From: Adiantum capillus-veneris
Taxonomy: Eukaryota > Streptophyta > Polypodiopsida > Polypodiales > Pteridaceae
DNA: 64,000 nt
Assembly (NCBI GenBank): GCA_014529385.2
Contig: CM043950.1
Span: 79,788,343 to 79,852,342, forward strand
Reading direction: 5' to 3'
Shown: piece after piece, positions 11,201 to 22,349 of the stretch
How the letters are laid out: every line of letters begins with the position of its first letter
How positions within the stretch are numbered: the first letter of the stretch is position 1
Notes under the pieces: generated by a model
Told to the model about the DNA's origin: nothing
Database searches by the model: none
The model's input: the letters and a program-made list of their open reading frames with translations, nothing else
Translations under genes and position numbers: made by a program

Positions 11201-12193
11201 GGGACCTCTTCTCTTCTCCAGACCACCCAGGAGTCCCGTTCTTTCTATACATTGTTCGATTGGGACGTCATATACTAGCAGCACAGAGAGAGGCCCTCCC
11301 CGCTGCAGCACGTCATTGACAGGAGGAGGGTCTCACAGTCGAGTTCTTGGCAGACTGTTGGGAGAGGTTGTGGGACTCCAGAAAGCTGAGGCAAGTCACC
11401 TTGTTTCAGTGGCTGGTCGCACATAGAGCCACAACAGTAGGGAGCTAGCTAGTGCATAATGGTCTCTCGGCCACATGTGCAGCTTGTGACCATTTGGTAA
11501 AGAGTTAGCGTCATTGTCTTTGGGACTTTCCCTCGGCCCAGCAGGTGTGGCTACAAGTTCTTCGGCTACTGCCTGCTCTCTCCACAGCTCGACAATACAC
11601 TTGGGGGGCAGCGGCTTGGTCCACCCTCACGGGCCCGACACTTCAGTTTTAGCTATCTTCCACCAACAGGATGATAGTGATGCAGGGGGGGCGACCTACA
11701 CTCTAGCCTTCTACAGAGCTTACTCCACAGGATTGGTGCAGTGAGAGAGAGGAGTGTTGGGATCTCATCAGTGGCCTCACACTTTGGTTCATCTGGCGGG
11801 CTCGCTGTTTCCGCATCTTTGAGGCTCGCCCTGTTCCACCAGTAGAGACTGTTTGTGACTTTTGGCTAGAGCTGATCCATACTCTCAGAGAACAGCTCGA
11901 GGGACTACAGGGCATCTCCGACCACATGCGGGAGCGCCGCGAGGCTTTCCTTCGACTCTGGCACCCTCGGCATTTCTACACCATAGTCCAGGGGGTGCTC
12001 AGATGGCACTACTTTCCACCTGTGTGGCTCTTCCCTCCTCATATCTCTTGACTTAGCCTCATTGTATATATGTTGTTTTTTCATTGGGAGAGTCTCCCCA
12101 TCATGCTTGTTGTAGCCCTCTCTTGCAGAGGTGGTTGTAGCCCTATGGGCTGTTTTCATTAACTAATAGAAGGATCTTTTTCTCGGAAAAAAA
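8272..12193 (+). mobile_element. LINE retrotransposon, 3.9 kb, inserted in another LINE
   Basis: A plus-strand non-LTR element with a C-rich 5' segment, reverse transcriptase, a C-terminal zf-RVT-like zinc region and a 3' poly-A run at 12187-12196. It is flanked by the 9-bp duplication AAACTCCAC (8263-8271 and 12194-12202). The target is the junction of ORF1 and ORF2 of the minus-strand LINE. No endonuclease domain is visible between the 5' end and the RT. The element is visibly richer in G and C than its surroundings. Confidence 0.9.
8447..12050 (+). pseudogene. LINE reverse transcriptase (ORF2), interrupted
   Basis: Reverse transcriptase that copies the LINE RNA at the nicked target. One frame runs from about 8447 to 10468, broken only by stops: TAG near 8642, 8776, 9015 and 9101, and TGA at 10034. 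Visible blocks are the linker (GDRVTSAFF), CPGEDGLTPSFF, QQWRPITILN, TGFVKERSIVDNI, LLDFEKAYDRVDWDF, VRQGCPLAPFLF, the catalytic FADD near 9860, and RLSLAGRVVVANQVLL of the thumb. The frame is then lost, but a zf-RVT-like region (CAACDHLVKS, LWDFPSAQQVW) is readable near 11470-11560. The open stretch 9197-10036 (279 codons) covers the RT core. No endonuclease precedes it. Confidence 0.9.
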
Positions 12194-12202
12194 AAACTCC
12201 AC
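12194..12202. repeat. Target-site duplication of plus-strand LINE (right copy)
   Basis: AAACTCCAC follows the poly-A run and matches 8263-8271. Confidence 0.85.
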
Positions 12203-13560
12203 GACCTCATTGGGTACTCTCTCTATAGTCTCGTTCCTAATATCCTCCTCCTTTGGTATTTTCTCAACTAGCCTAGCTGACCTAGGGTTCTCGGAATCAA
12301 TATCATGCAGCACATCAAATATATTTTTGTCCAAAAAAGAGGTTATAGAGTTATCTAGTGGGAATTATTTCTATTGGCCTAACACCCTAGCTTGGGATTT
12401 GAATCACTTGCATGAGATATTAGAGATCTATTGCCATTATTCTTCCTCACCATGGGTGAAAGGATAATCTTATGGACCTTTGGGGATGCTATTTTTTGTT
12501 GATTAGCAGAAGAGAAAGGATAATTGAAGATGGTCTTTCCATTGTGGTGTTGTGCATGTGAGGTCTTCTTTGATTTCTCTAAGAATTTTGTGCTATTATT
12601 GTGCTACTCATCGTTTCTAAATTGTTCTGTGTTTTTCTATTTTGAGGTCTTAGTTGTAGTGGCTATCTCGGGTGCATCTTGCCTAACCCTTTCCCCATCC
12701 AAAGGATTGGTTGTCAAAGCCATCACAGAGATGTGGGACCTTGCAAATTTCCTGAGCTTGTTGCACTTGAAGCATGCACAACAAAGGTACCAAAGTTGAG
12801 TGGAATAACCTTTAGGCCAACCCCCACATTCACCACCAGTCTCTTGGGTTGGGACTTCCTTAGGTCCCACCATTCCTTATTTGATGCAGTTCCTATTGTT
12901 GTGCCACATGGTACAACCAATGGGGTGCCTAGTGCAACTCCCAAGTCCGTTAGATTATTCGTAAGAGAACCAAGAGATTGATGAATTTCACCTAGACTGG
13001 GCACATGTCCTCGAAAGAGTTAGTAGCTTCAAATGAGGGATCCCAAGGAAGAACACATACTAGCAAGCGATTGAAAAAGAGTGGGCTTTTAGAAAGGTTT
13101 TGGGCCATTACTCTTGCATCATTGAGTTGGACTAAAAAGAAGGCTTTTGCATGGTTTTATGAAAACACATAGATCTGCTTTGGTTAAAAAAATTTGGGCT
13201 ATAAAGCTAGCTAATCAATTTAGCTATGGCAGGCACCTTGCCCCTAAAACTAAACACTAGCATAGAGCCAACTATCTCTGCTACTTGCTTCTTGATTAAT
13301 GTTGCGGGGATAGCCACACCAACAGCATCTTAAGGTTCAATTCTTTGAGGGAGCATTTTCTTAAGAGCTTGAAAACCTTTGTCACCCTTAGTAGTTTCCA
13401 TTTCCTTGAATCATGTCACAAATTCCTCCAATGATTTCTTGTTCAGAAAAAGTGTTCTCAATATCTTTGTTAGCTCTTTTTTAGTTTGTGACTTGCATAC
13501 TCTTAGTTCTTCCTTGCTTATTTTGGTAGTAACCTTCTAGTCGCAAGTATTATTGGCCAT
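12203..13560 (-). pseudogene. L1-type LINE ORF1 (DUF4283-like, zinc knuckle), decayed
   Basis: RNA-binding, gag-like protein of plant L1 elements. The minus strand has an ATG at 13560 (MANNTCD) and then AEIVGSMLVFRGKVPAIAKL, LLVCVLPWDPSFEAT, CPVWVKFINL and TDLGVALGTPLVV. This is the order expected of DUF4283: a pW.P.F block, then PVWV and a later IG.P-like block. A cysteine-rich piece near 12790-12760 (CCACFKCNKLRKFARSH) sits where the zinc knuckle belongs. The 3' part (12334-12203) is open and acidic. Removing the plus-strand LINE restores an in-frame path to a TAA that overlaps the ORF2 ATG. Several stops and shifts make it non-functional. Confidence 0.78.
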
Positions 13561-13684
13561 TCTACCTAGATGGGATGTTCCTTCCATACTTCCTATCTGG
13601 TCAGATTGATTGTTCTTGGTCTGTCCTTGCTCCCTTACAACTACATTTGCATTAGAGGTATGGGCATATGCTCCATTGATAGCA

Positions 13685-13707
13685 CCCTAAACCTAAACCC
13701 TAAACTT
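13685..13707. repeat. Short interstitial telomere-like repeat
   Basis: CCCTAAACCTAAACCCTAAA is three imperfect units of the plant telomere repeat on the C-rich strand. It is too short to indicate a chromosome end. Confidence 0.7.
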
Positions 13708-14219
13708 TGAAGCTAACAACATGACTCTTTGACAACTTTTATCCCTATTCACACAAAAAAACTTGGACAACCATTCATTTGAATTCAAATTTTTAGACAG
13801 ACATGGTCCTTCCAGTCTAATATTTGATGCATAAGGCATGTATTGAACAATATTTACAATATAAAAGAAAATAAACAAACACAATTTTGAACCCTATTTG
13901 TTGCTTTTGACTCTCATATTATATGCAATCAATTACGTGGTGGACCGTTCTTGGGTGAAGATTTTGAAAGGTTGCTATTCATTTAGTGTGAGCTACCTAA
14001 ATTGAGGGATCCCAACCTTCACTATAGAAATTTAACAATACCAATATTAGAAAAAGAACTTTATCACTATTATCTACAAGGATCTCCATTTTTATGAGAA
14101 AAAATCCATTTTTAAAAGTGACATCCATGTGAATGCCTAGAAATAGAGAAAACGAGTTATTCACTCATGTGGTAAAAGAACTTACATGATGAGGAGTTAA
14201 TTATTGTGAGATTTACACC
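13708..14219. other. AT-rich, nothing recognised
   Basis: No coding, repeat or LTR structure that I can support. Confidence 0.6.
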
Positions 14220-15778
14220 TTTTTAGAAGCAGAAAAATAAATCCTAAAGCTTTGATTGAGAGCACGAGGCCAACAAACTGGGAAAACACTATCTTAGAAG
14301 TAGCCGAAATTGGTATTTTGGGAATCTTATGCATGATAATACTATAGCTATAAATTTTCAGAACTGAATTCAAGTAAAAACTTACCCCGCTATTCCTCTA
14401 GAAGTTTTCACAGCTACATTAAATTGCTAAAATAATTGAAAGGTTTTAGTAATCATTTAAGCTGAAGACTTTTATCATAACCTCCTAGATATTTACCAAT
14501 TAAGAAAAATATAGGCTTGAAAATTAGCATTGTTGGAATTTAAAGTGGACAAGTGCTGGAAAAGGACATCATTAACCTTCCAAGGACTAGTCTAGCAGTA
14601 CGTGGTGCTAGGAGAGCCTACGGGATACTTGAGATGCAAGTAGCTACCGAATTCACCTTCTGTGTGCTATAAAAAGCTATAAATAGGACCTTAGGCTTCA
14701 CAATTGTTATAAGACTCAGAAAGCTAGCCAGATATCTCTAGCATAGAGAGACACTATCCAAAAATCACTAGAGAGCAAAACTCTAGATGATTAGTCAAGG
14801 TAATTAGTGTTAATATCAATTGATTCGTAGAAATATATTAATCTAAGACTAATTTTCTTAATTATCTAAGACTATATTAATATATAATAATCTAAGACTA
14901 ATTTTCTTAATTATCTATTCATGTGAATATACTATTGAGTACTAAGTTTATGATTATGAATATAGTTAATCTAGCTGATTATTAACCCTTATTACAATTG
15001 AAATTGATCAATTTTGATCTTAATTAAGGGAAAATATACCAATTAAAGTTACATACCTGTAATATAATTATTATAGACTTTTTATACTATTAGAAAGATG
15101 ACAAAATTATATCATATTTTTGTATATTTATTTTTATATATATTGAGATAGAAATTAACTACTTTCAATCTTAAAATAGATGAGAAATTTAGTAAACTAG
15201 CTTTTAAATTGCCAAGGTAATTATCAAAGAAAGATCTAAGTGTAAATAACCCACGTTAATTATCTTATAATTAATAAATTAGTTTTAATATTTATCTTGG
15301 CCTTAAAATTCTATCCTTGATTGAAATTTTTTGAGGATAAATAAAAAATCCATATATCAATTTTTGAGGTAATTACTAGAAGTAATATATAAAATTAGGA
15401 GATTGAGAAATATATCTTCATGAAATAACTATCATAATAAATATCAAGGCTATTTTTGGACTTAGAAACATGATAAAGAACTAAGATAAAAATATCTTAT
15501 CTATATAAGAAAGTACAAAAATTATTATGTCAAGAAGTTACTGATTCTGACTACTTTTTAAAGAAAAAAGCTAGCAGGTTTGTTTCCAAAAATTAGACAT
15601 GAATTCTTATGGTTAAACTAAGGTGTAAAGAATTACAAGAACAATATTAAGCTACAAGAATATTTATGACAAATAAAACCACCGAGAGGTCCAAAAATTA
15701 GGCAAAGTCATGAAATTACATTTTGACGATTTACAAGGATAGAAGTCATGACTCCCAAGAGGACCCGAGAAAACCAAT
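14220..15778 (+). mobile_element. Degenerate chromovirus-type LTR remnant
   Basis: Diverged relative of the chromovirus LTRs at 47885 and 56919, in the same orientation. Shared landmarks in order are: GGTATTTTGGG and AAATTTTCAGAA near 14310-14360; the promoter core CTATAAATAGGACC at 14678-14690; TATAAGACTCAG; AAAAATCACTAGAG; and an AT-rich block. At its right edge an ATG at 15748 opens MTPKRTREN, matching MAPKRTRGN at 50627 and 59535. The remnant is cut at 15778 by the short LTR that begins at 15779. The left end is approximate. Confidence 0.72.
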
Positions 15779-15932
15779 TGTTGAACTAGAGAAAAGACAC
15801 GAGATGAGAAGAGAGAGAGACGACACCATCATATGCAAACCCCAAAGTGTAGAGCATATACTGAGTACACATATATAGTGGGAACTCCTTGCTATATATA
15901 GCATAAGTGTGGGATCTCTATATAGCTCCAAC
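15779..15932 (-). repeat. Short LTR, 3' copy
   Basis: On the minus strand it starts TGTTGGAGCTATATAG, ends CTCTAGTTCAACA, and shares CTTTGGGGTTTGCA and the CT-rich end with the 22628 LTR. Confidence 0.85.
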
Positions 15933-15945
15933 ACCCCCACTCAAA
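15933..15945 (-). other. Polypurine tract
   Basis: ATTTGAGTGGGGG on the minus strand directly precedes the LTR. The element at 22628-25417 has TTTGAGTGGGGG in the same place. Confidence 0.8.
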
Positions 15946-16299
15946 TAGGAGTCCCTAGCTGTGGATGAAAAAACCCTTGGGGGTGCAAGGGAAAAATCCA
16001 CAACACCATATACATGCACTGTTGTATTAATAAATTTTCAAGTTTGCAAAATGTGTTCCTGAGGAGCTACATCACTCCATAATATACAACAATCTCCATG
16101 AAGGATCATAAAAATTCTAATGGAAACAAATTAAAATTTTTAGCTACAGGAGCTACATCACTCTCGTGCCACTACAAATGATAGAGCAACTTTAGCGTCT
16201 TTGATCCCTTCTATATGCTGCTTAATGTGATTTTCATCTTGTAATCAATACCAACTCAAGAAACATATCAAAATGTGAAGGTTATCACATTGTTCTTAA

Positions 16300-18830
16300 A
16301 GACAGTGTTGGTGTGCAAACAAGATGGAAAATGAGAACTTGTATAGCTTGCACACACCACATCGTCGGAAAGGAACATCATAAAGCTGCAGAAAACACCT
16401 ATGTTGAACACCTGTGAAGTGGGGCGGAAAATATCCCTAGCCCGGATCATGATTAAAATTACAAAAAACCGACACTATAAAGAAAAATCTTGTGTCGTGT
16501 AGACCGTCGTAGAGTATAAGGGATTTTCTCTCTCCTCTTAGCTGACAGGACTCTCCTGGTAGGCGCCTTTTATTAGCTCATTTTGGGCCTTATTTGGGTA
16601 AAAAATTGCATGTCGGTCATATTTTGACTAAGAAAAGGGGTAGGGGAAAGTGTCCAAGGAGACAAAACCTTGACCTGCACCTGGGCAGCATGTGTGAGCT
16701 GAAAATCGGCACCCTTTCCTCCCCCAAAGTCCACGCGCCCCCATGGGCAAGGCAAGAGAGCTCCATTATCCCCTTCGATTCAACCTTAGGAGAAAGTACC
16801 CACTCCCCCCCTTATATCCCCCATTTTCCACTTGCTCCCCCCATGTGGGATTGATTCATTGCCACTTGGCACCATCCTCCTACCTCCCCACCTCAAGACA
16901 CAAATTTCTTGTTTTGCTCCCTACATCAAGCCATCTTGGTGGAAGCATGGCGAATGACTACGAGCACCAAATGCGATGCCGTAAAGCACGGCTCAAAGCT
17001 TATCACTTTGGCTATCTCCAAAAATCCTCAACCATATCATTTCTAATTAAATATATCAAATCATCTCACTTGTCTTTCCTCGCATGCATCTGCAACCTCT
17101 TAGTAAGGGACCAGCCACTTCAAATGCATGTTTCTCATGATGTATGAGTCAGATTAAGAAGCTATCAAGATCATCTAAAAATGCTTATTGAAAAACATCT
17201 TTTGAAATTTTGACTAACCCAATACTACAGCAACTAACTTAGTAGAACCAAGCCTTTGCACACGAATTTTTACAAGAACACTCTTGAGACTCAAAGAACT
17301 ATGTACACATATGTACTCGAGGCTAGCGGGAAATATTTTTAGCATAGATCAGTGACTTCATTTTCACCGAGAAAATGCTTGACATAGATTTTCAACCCCC
17401 CTAGCCTGCTTAATCATTCATCACAGGCAAAGGTCCCTAGGGTGAACAATTGTTGCATTTCATCCCCAGAAACCCCATCTACATCCTGAGATGTCTCAAT
17501 TGTCTCCCTCCTGTCAAGCAAAGGGCTAGAGGGTAGGGCCCGACCTAGGGGAATCAGGGACTTAGGCCAAGGTCCGGATTGAAGGTGTGGAAAGGGAATC
17601 CAGTTAGGGCAAAGGTCCATGGGCCCTCCTATAATAGGTTGGTTGGGAAGAGGATCCGGCATTCCCGGCATTCGGTCTCCCTTCGGCCTTACACTGGTAT
17701 CAGAGCTTAGGGGGAGGAGCCAAGGAAGGGGGAAAGGACTCTCTCAATCTGAGCATGAGGCATGGCCTCCTTTTTGACAGGGGTTTCCCTCTCTCCCTCG
17801 TTTTCAGCAGTAAAATGTGCATGGTATTGCATGCGAGTGGAAGCCATGATGTGCAAGGAGGCTAAGCAAGAGGGTGGGGTCGAGGAACATAGCATGTGCA
17901 GAAGCTCTTGTCAAGTGGGGATAAAGATGAAGCGGTGACTCTGTGTGTAGGACCTCTCGAGGCGAGGAAAGGTGGTGTGTCGATTGGCTCCAAATCACAC
18001 GTTGGAGAGCTTAACGAGAGCACGAGGCTGTACTGAAGGGATCCCGTCACTGTGGCGGTCGCAATCAAGGAACACAGAGATGACTGACAGTCTTTCTTAC
18101 TCTCGGTGGTGCTCCTGTGAACGCCATCCCCATGCCATTATTATTTTTTCTCTCTTTTTCATTCGGGGGTCCACATTCAAGTGCCTAAATTTGGGCACTT
18201 TTACCCTAAGGGTCTTAGCCCACGGCAAAGACACCTCGTTTGGCAGCTTGAAGGTAGGCATTAATGCCTTGGGGTTTTGTAGCCTTAGCAAATTGGATCA
18301 TTTGGTTCTAAGCTGCAGATACAAGAGATTCTAGAGAGTTTGAAATTGTGTGGTTCATGCAAACAAGGATCAACAACTCATAATGATTGACGGGTATGCC
18401 TGGTCTATCAAGGGCATAGCTGGCCCGTGTCCTCAAGGATCTTGGTATCGCATGCATAGCATGCAACAAGCTGTTTCAAATTTGTTTTGTTGCACCATGC
18501 AAGACTTGGATTAGGTTGTCAAGAACCATTGACATGCAAAAGGTTGTCGATCTCTTGCCTTCAACCCTACAATGGTTTCATGGAAAGCAAGGCTTTTGGT
18601 TGTTCGACAACGCCACCACTGTGGAGCCATGACCTTTACATTAATAATCACTTCATATCTGCAGGACCAAACATATCTTCATAAATCTTTTATTGTCACC
18701 AAGTTTGTCTTCATAAAATCAATTCTTTGATAAATCCTACATAGATCATAGACTCAAAAAAAAAAAACACAGTCATGAAAATTATTAGCATCGTTAGTGA
18801 AATAATTTACGTTCACAATGCCATAAGAGA
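16300..18830. other. Probable insertion of unknown type
   Basis: This stretch interrupts the collinearity between the minus-strand composite and the element at 22628. It contains small frames with no recognisable product, and an LTR-end/PBS-like junction at 17629-17715. Its own ends could not be defined. Confidence 0.4.
17629..17715 (+). other. LTR 3' end plus primer-binding site, orphan
   Basis: The sequence ends ...CTTCGGCCTTACA, then C, then TGGTATCAGAGCTTAGGGGG (from 17696), the usual arrangement of LTR end and Met-tRNA PBS on the plus strand. The 65 bp before it resembles 20835-20893. The LTR start was not found. Confidence 0.55.
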
Positions 18831-18949
18831 TGGTTCGCGACGCCACTCTTTTGACGACATATATACGCACGAAAACATATGGTACATAGAGTATGAACGT
18901 TAAAGTACAAGATGCATGATTACGTGATGAAAATGATATGTGTATATAC

Positions 18950-19440
18950 TACATAAAACAACATTTATCAACGTAGTGATCAATGAATATCATCAAAGTA
19001 TTAACAAAACATCATCATTGTATCAATAAAAATGAATAAATCATCATGGTATCAACGAAAAGCATCATGATATCACCGAAAATAATCATTGTATCAACAA
19101 AACAACATCATGGCATCACCGAGAATAACCATGGCATCAACGAAACAACATCGTGGCATCACCGAGAATAACCATGGTATCAACGAAACAACATCATGGT
19201 ATCACCGAGAATAACCATGGTATCAACGAAACAGCATCATGGTATCAAAAAAAATCACCATGGAAATAACGAAATATCATCATGGAATCACCGAGAATAA
19301 CCATGGTATCAACAAAACATCATCATGGCATCACCGAGAATAACCATGGTATCAACAAAAATCACCATGACCAAAGTACTAACAAAACATCATCATAGTA
19401 CCATCAAAACCACTATGGTATGAACGAGAAATTATCAATA
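18950..19440. repeat. Minisatellite, 43-44 bp units of two half-units
   Basis: Repeated CATCATGGTATCACCGAGAA and CCATGGTATCAACGAAAC motifs alternate about every 21-22 bp, giving roughly ten diverged units. The reverse complement resembles the array at 24335-24720. Confidence 0.9.
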
Positions 19441-19559
19441 AAATGACAAAACTATATCTCTAAAAGAATAATTATACGAGAATCAATGAACGAGTATATT
19501 ATATAACAAAAGATCATGTACCAACAGTAGCTCGATAGAATTTGGACGATCATCAACTA

Positions 19560-20690
19560 CTCAACTGAATCGAAACGATAACTGGCTTCTGCAGCAAAGT
19601 TACGTCAGTAACAAATATATGATTGATGAAGAAAAATTATAATTGAGAAGTTTTCAATTATGAGAAAAATCAAAAGCAAAAAGTAAAATTTTGATTTTCA
19701 AACATATTCGCAGTCCGATACGATAACCCAAAATCGGTGCAGAATTTAGAGAAACTTTCTTCTGCAAAGTTATAGACCACATCAATTCTGATGGCTCAAG
19801 CGAATAGTTTCTCATCGATTCTGGTGCCTGCAGCGGCTAGTTTTTGTTTTTCATGTATGTACGCAGTCCGTGAACAATAACTCAAAATCGGTGCAGACTT
19901 TGAAAAAACTTTCTTCTGCAAAGTTGTAGACCACATCGATTCCAGTCCTCTTAGTGGATAGTTTCTGCAAAATTGTTTTCAATTAGCAGAGAAGTCAAAA
20001 ACATAAACCGAAACTTGCTTTTCGAACATGTACGCAGTCCGTGAATGATAACTCAAAATCGGTGCAGAATTTGAAAAAACTTCCTTTTGCAAGGATGTAG
20101 ACCACATCGATTCCAGTCCCTCATCCGGGTTGTTTCTACAAAATTGTTTTCAATTAGCAGAAACATCAAAAACATAAAACGAAACTTGCTTTTCAGGTAT
20201 GTACGCAGTCCGTGAACGATAACTCAAAATTGGTGCAAAATTTGAAAAAACTTCCTTCTGCAAAGTTGTAGACCACATCGATTCCAGTCCCTCAAGCAAA
20301 TAGTTTCTGCAAAATCATTTTCAATTAGCAGAAAAACCAAAAACAAAAAGCGGAAGTTGCTTTTAAGACATATACGCAGCCCGCTTACGATAACTCAAAA
20401 TTGGTGCAGAATTTGAAAAAACTTCCTTCTGCAAAGTTGTATACCACATCGATTCTTGTCCCTCTCGCCGGTAGTTTTTGAAAAATCATTTTCAATTAGC
20501 AAAAAATCAAAAACAAAAAGAGAAAGTTGCTTTTCAGGCATGTACGCAGCCCGCGAACGATAACTCAAAATTGGTGAAGAATTTGAAAAAACTTCCTTCT
20601 ACAAAGTTGTAGACCACATCGATTCCGCTCTCTCTCGCAATTAGTTTCTGCAGAATCGTTTTCAATCAGGACAAAAATCGAAAACAAAAA
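19560..20690. repeat. Six-copy tandem array, about 170-bp period
   Basis: ACGCAGTCCGTGAACGATAA or a close variant recurs near 19705, 19862, 20032, 20206, 20377 and 20545. Each is followed by CTCAAAATCGGTGCAGAATT and AGTTGTAGACCACATCGATT. The array ends next to the PBS of the LTR at 20709. Confidence 0.92.
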
Positions 20691-20696
20691 CGTACT

Positions 20697-20834
20697 GCTC
20701 TGATACTATGTTGAGAGAGAAAGAGAGAGCAAAGTGTGTAGAATACACACATGAGATGATGTATATATAGAGGGGACCTGGGTGCCATATATAGAGAAGC
20801 CATATATTGAGTAGCTTCATATATAAGCTCAACA
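20697..20834 (-). repeat. Short LTR (126 bp) with adjoining PBS
   Basis: On the minus strand it runs from TGTTGAGCTTATATATG (20834) to TCTCTCTCAACA (20709), followed at once by TAGTATCAGAGC (20708-20697), one mismatch from the usual PBS. It shares the CCCCTCTATATA core with the 22628 LTR. Confidence 0.78.
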
Positions 20835-20893
20835 CTATAATAGGTTGGCTGGGAGGAGGATCCTCCATTTAGTCTCCCCTCGGCTTTACACCT
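20835..20893. repeat. LTR-terminus-like segment
   Basis: Similar to 17629-17693 (CTATAATAGGTTGG at one end, CGGCTTTACA at the other). It abuts the short LTR on its left and lies close to a gypsy integrase fragment on its right. It may be an LTR end on the plus strand or an LTR start on the minus strand; I cannot decide. Confidence 0.5.
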
Positions 20894-20944
20894 CCATTGA
20901 GAACATTTCATTTGTCATAATTGTCATCAATCACGTCAGATACT

Positions 20945-21105
20945 TATTCAATCTATAACCATTAACACGATATTTATGATGTGCACTGCCCAAATATGCC
21001 AACTGATATGTGCCAATATCAAATTTATTTACAACAAGAAAAGGACCCTCCCATTTCATTTGAAACTTCTTCACTACAAGAGGTACTTTACATTAGAAAC
21101 ACTCG
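20945..21105 (-). pseudogene. Ty3/gypsy integrase C-terminal fragment
   Basis: The minus strand encodes FQMKWEGPFLVVNKFDIGTY followed by KYRVNGYRLNKYL and a stop. This is the GPY/F-type C-terminal module of gypsy integrases; the Tat-like element here has LLRWEGPFIIRKKYANGSY and VNGWRLKPY at the corresponding place (43210-43325). About 50 codons remain; the catalytic core is absent. It may belong to an element whose 3' LTR began near 20893 on the minus strand. Confidence 0.75.
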
Positions 21106-21299
21106 AAGTGCGACACTCAAAAGTTAAAATACAATGTGTTGCTCTGGGCATTGCTATTTTCTTTACTGCATAGCGACGTCTATAGCGACGGTCATAGTGA
21201 CACTGACAGGGGTAAAAAATAAACCGAGAGCGCCAAAAACTCAGACTTAGATTTGAGTTTTGGTGCTCTAGTGAAACAGGCAAACCCACGCCTTTCCCT

Positions 21300-21323
21300 C
21301 TCTCTCTTTCTTCTTCCCCCCCC

Positions 21324-21354
<31 letters not shown>

Positions 21355-21474
21355 ACACACACACACAAAGAGAAGAAGGAGAGCCAGGTATGATGCTTCC
21401 CTCTCCTCCCTCTTATGTTCCCTTCCCCTCTTTCTCTCTCTCCCTCTCAATCACACACACACACACATTGTGTC

Positions 21475-21530
<56 letters not shown>

Positions 21531-21790
21531 TACACACCTGCATAAAGAAAACACATACACACACATTGAATATACAAAAATTACACACATATGCATAAAC
21601 GAAGAAGCATACACACACATTGAGAGAAGAAAAGATAGAGAGAGAAAGAGAGCTAAGAGAGAGAGAGAGAGAGAAGAGGAGAAAACAAAGAGAAAGAGAG
21701 AAAAAAAACAAAGAGAAAGAGAGAGGGGGAGAAGACAAAAAGAGAGAGGTAAGGGGAGAAAACAAAGAGAGAGATACATAGATAAAAAAA
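21300..21790. repeat. Compound microsatellite block
   Basis: A 25-bp poly-C run (21316-21340) joins an (AC)n run (21341-21367), followed by CT-rich sequence, CA clusters, a (GA)n run (21476-21527) and AGAGA-rich sequence to about 21790. Confidence 0.95.
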
Positions 21791-21825
21791 AGTAGAGAAA
21801 ATATGAATTAATGAAATGCTATATT

Positions 21826-22340
21826 AAGGTTTAGGATTAGGTTAAATTTAAAAATACATTTAAGATTAGGTTAGATTAAGATCAAAGATTAGGTTAGATT
21901 ACAGGGTGAAAGCGTGGTTTAGTGGTACAAAGAAAGGACCTACTTTACTTCTACCAATGAAACAGTGGGAACTGGTAAAGATTTTGTAGTTTAGGTCAAA
22001 ACTTTTCGGACCTTGTGTTTTTAAATTCTCCTTTTGAAGATCTATCCACTGATATATAGTATGATAGGTAGTTTTTCATGTGACATGTAGAAATTGTAAC
22101 TCAAAGATTTGTCAAAGGTGTTGTCAAGGATAGTCCTTTTTGTACCACCAAAGCATGCTTTTAGCCTACATTTAATTTATGATAAATTTAAATTTAAGTT
22201 AAACTTAACATTAGGTTAACATTTAGATTAGGTTAGACTTAGATTATGTTAGATTACATTTAAGCTAGATTACATTTAGGTTTAGGTTAGATTTATTACA
22301 TTAGATTAAGACTTATGTTGAGTTTAAGATTAGAGTAGAT
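21826..22340. repeat. Degenerate TTAGGTTAGATT low-complexity DNA
   Basis: Repeated GATTAGGTTAGATTA-like words in AT-rich context. A similar block lies at 30655-30830. It is not a true telomere repeat. Confidence 0.75.
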
Positions 22341-22349
22341 ATAGTGCGA

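Larger units (their letters stand above)
15779..20834 (-). mobile_element. Minus-strand short-LTR non-autonomous element, composite
   Basis: Bounded by LTR-like sequences at 15779-15932 (3' end, next to a polypurine tract) and 20709-20834 (5' end, next to a PBS). Internally, segments 15946-16300 and 18836-19440 are collinear in reverse with 24335-25261 of the complete element at 22628-25417. About 2.5 kb (16300-18830) has no counterpart there and looks inserted. The two LTRs are not close copies, and the flanks (CCAAT and CTATA) do not match, so this may be a recombinant of two elements rather than one insertion. No coding capacity was seen. Confidence 0.6.

Noticed and set aside
16474-18801. 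CACTATAAAG and a later TTAGTG as ends of a CACTA element
   Set aside because: The two ends do not form an inverted repeat beyond five bases and no 3-bp duplication is evident.
18950-20690. Regularly spaced repeats resembling a CRISPR array
   Set aside because: Units are directly tandem without unique spacers, in a plant retrotransposon context.
21415-21795. Long frames on both strands rich in Arg/Glu or Ser/Leu
   Set aside because: Translations of GA/CT microsatellites; no gene.
21826-22340. TTAGGTTAG-rich block as a telomere array
   Set aside because: The words are irregular and do not follow TTTAGGG periodicity.
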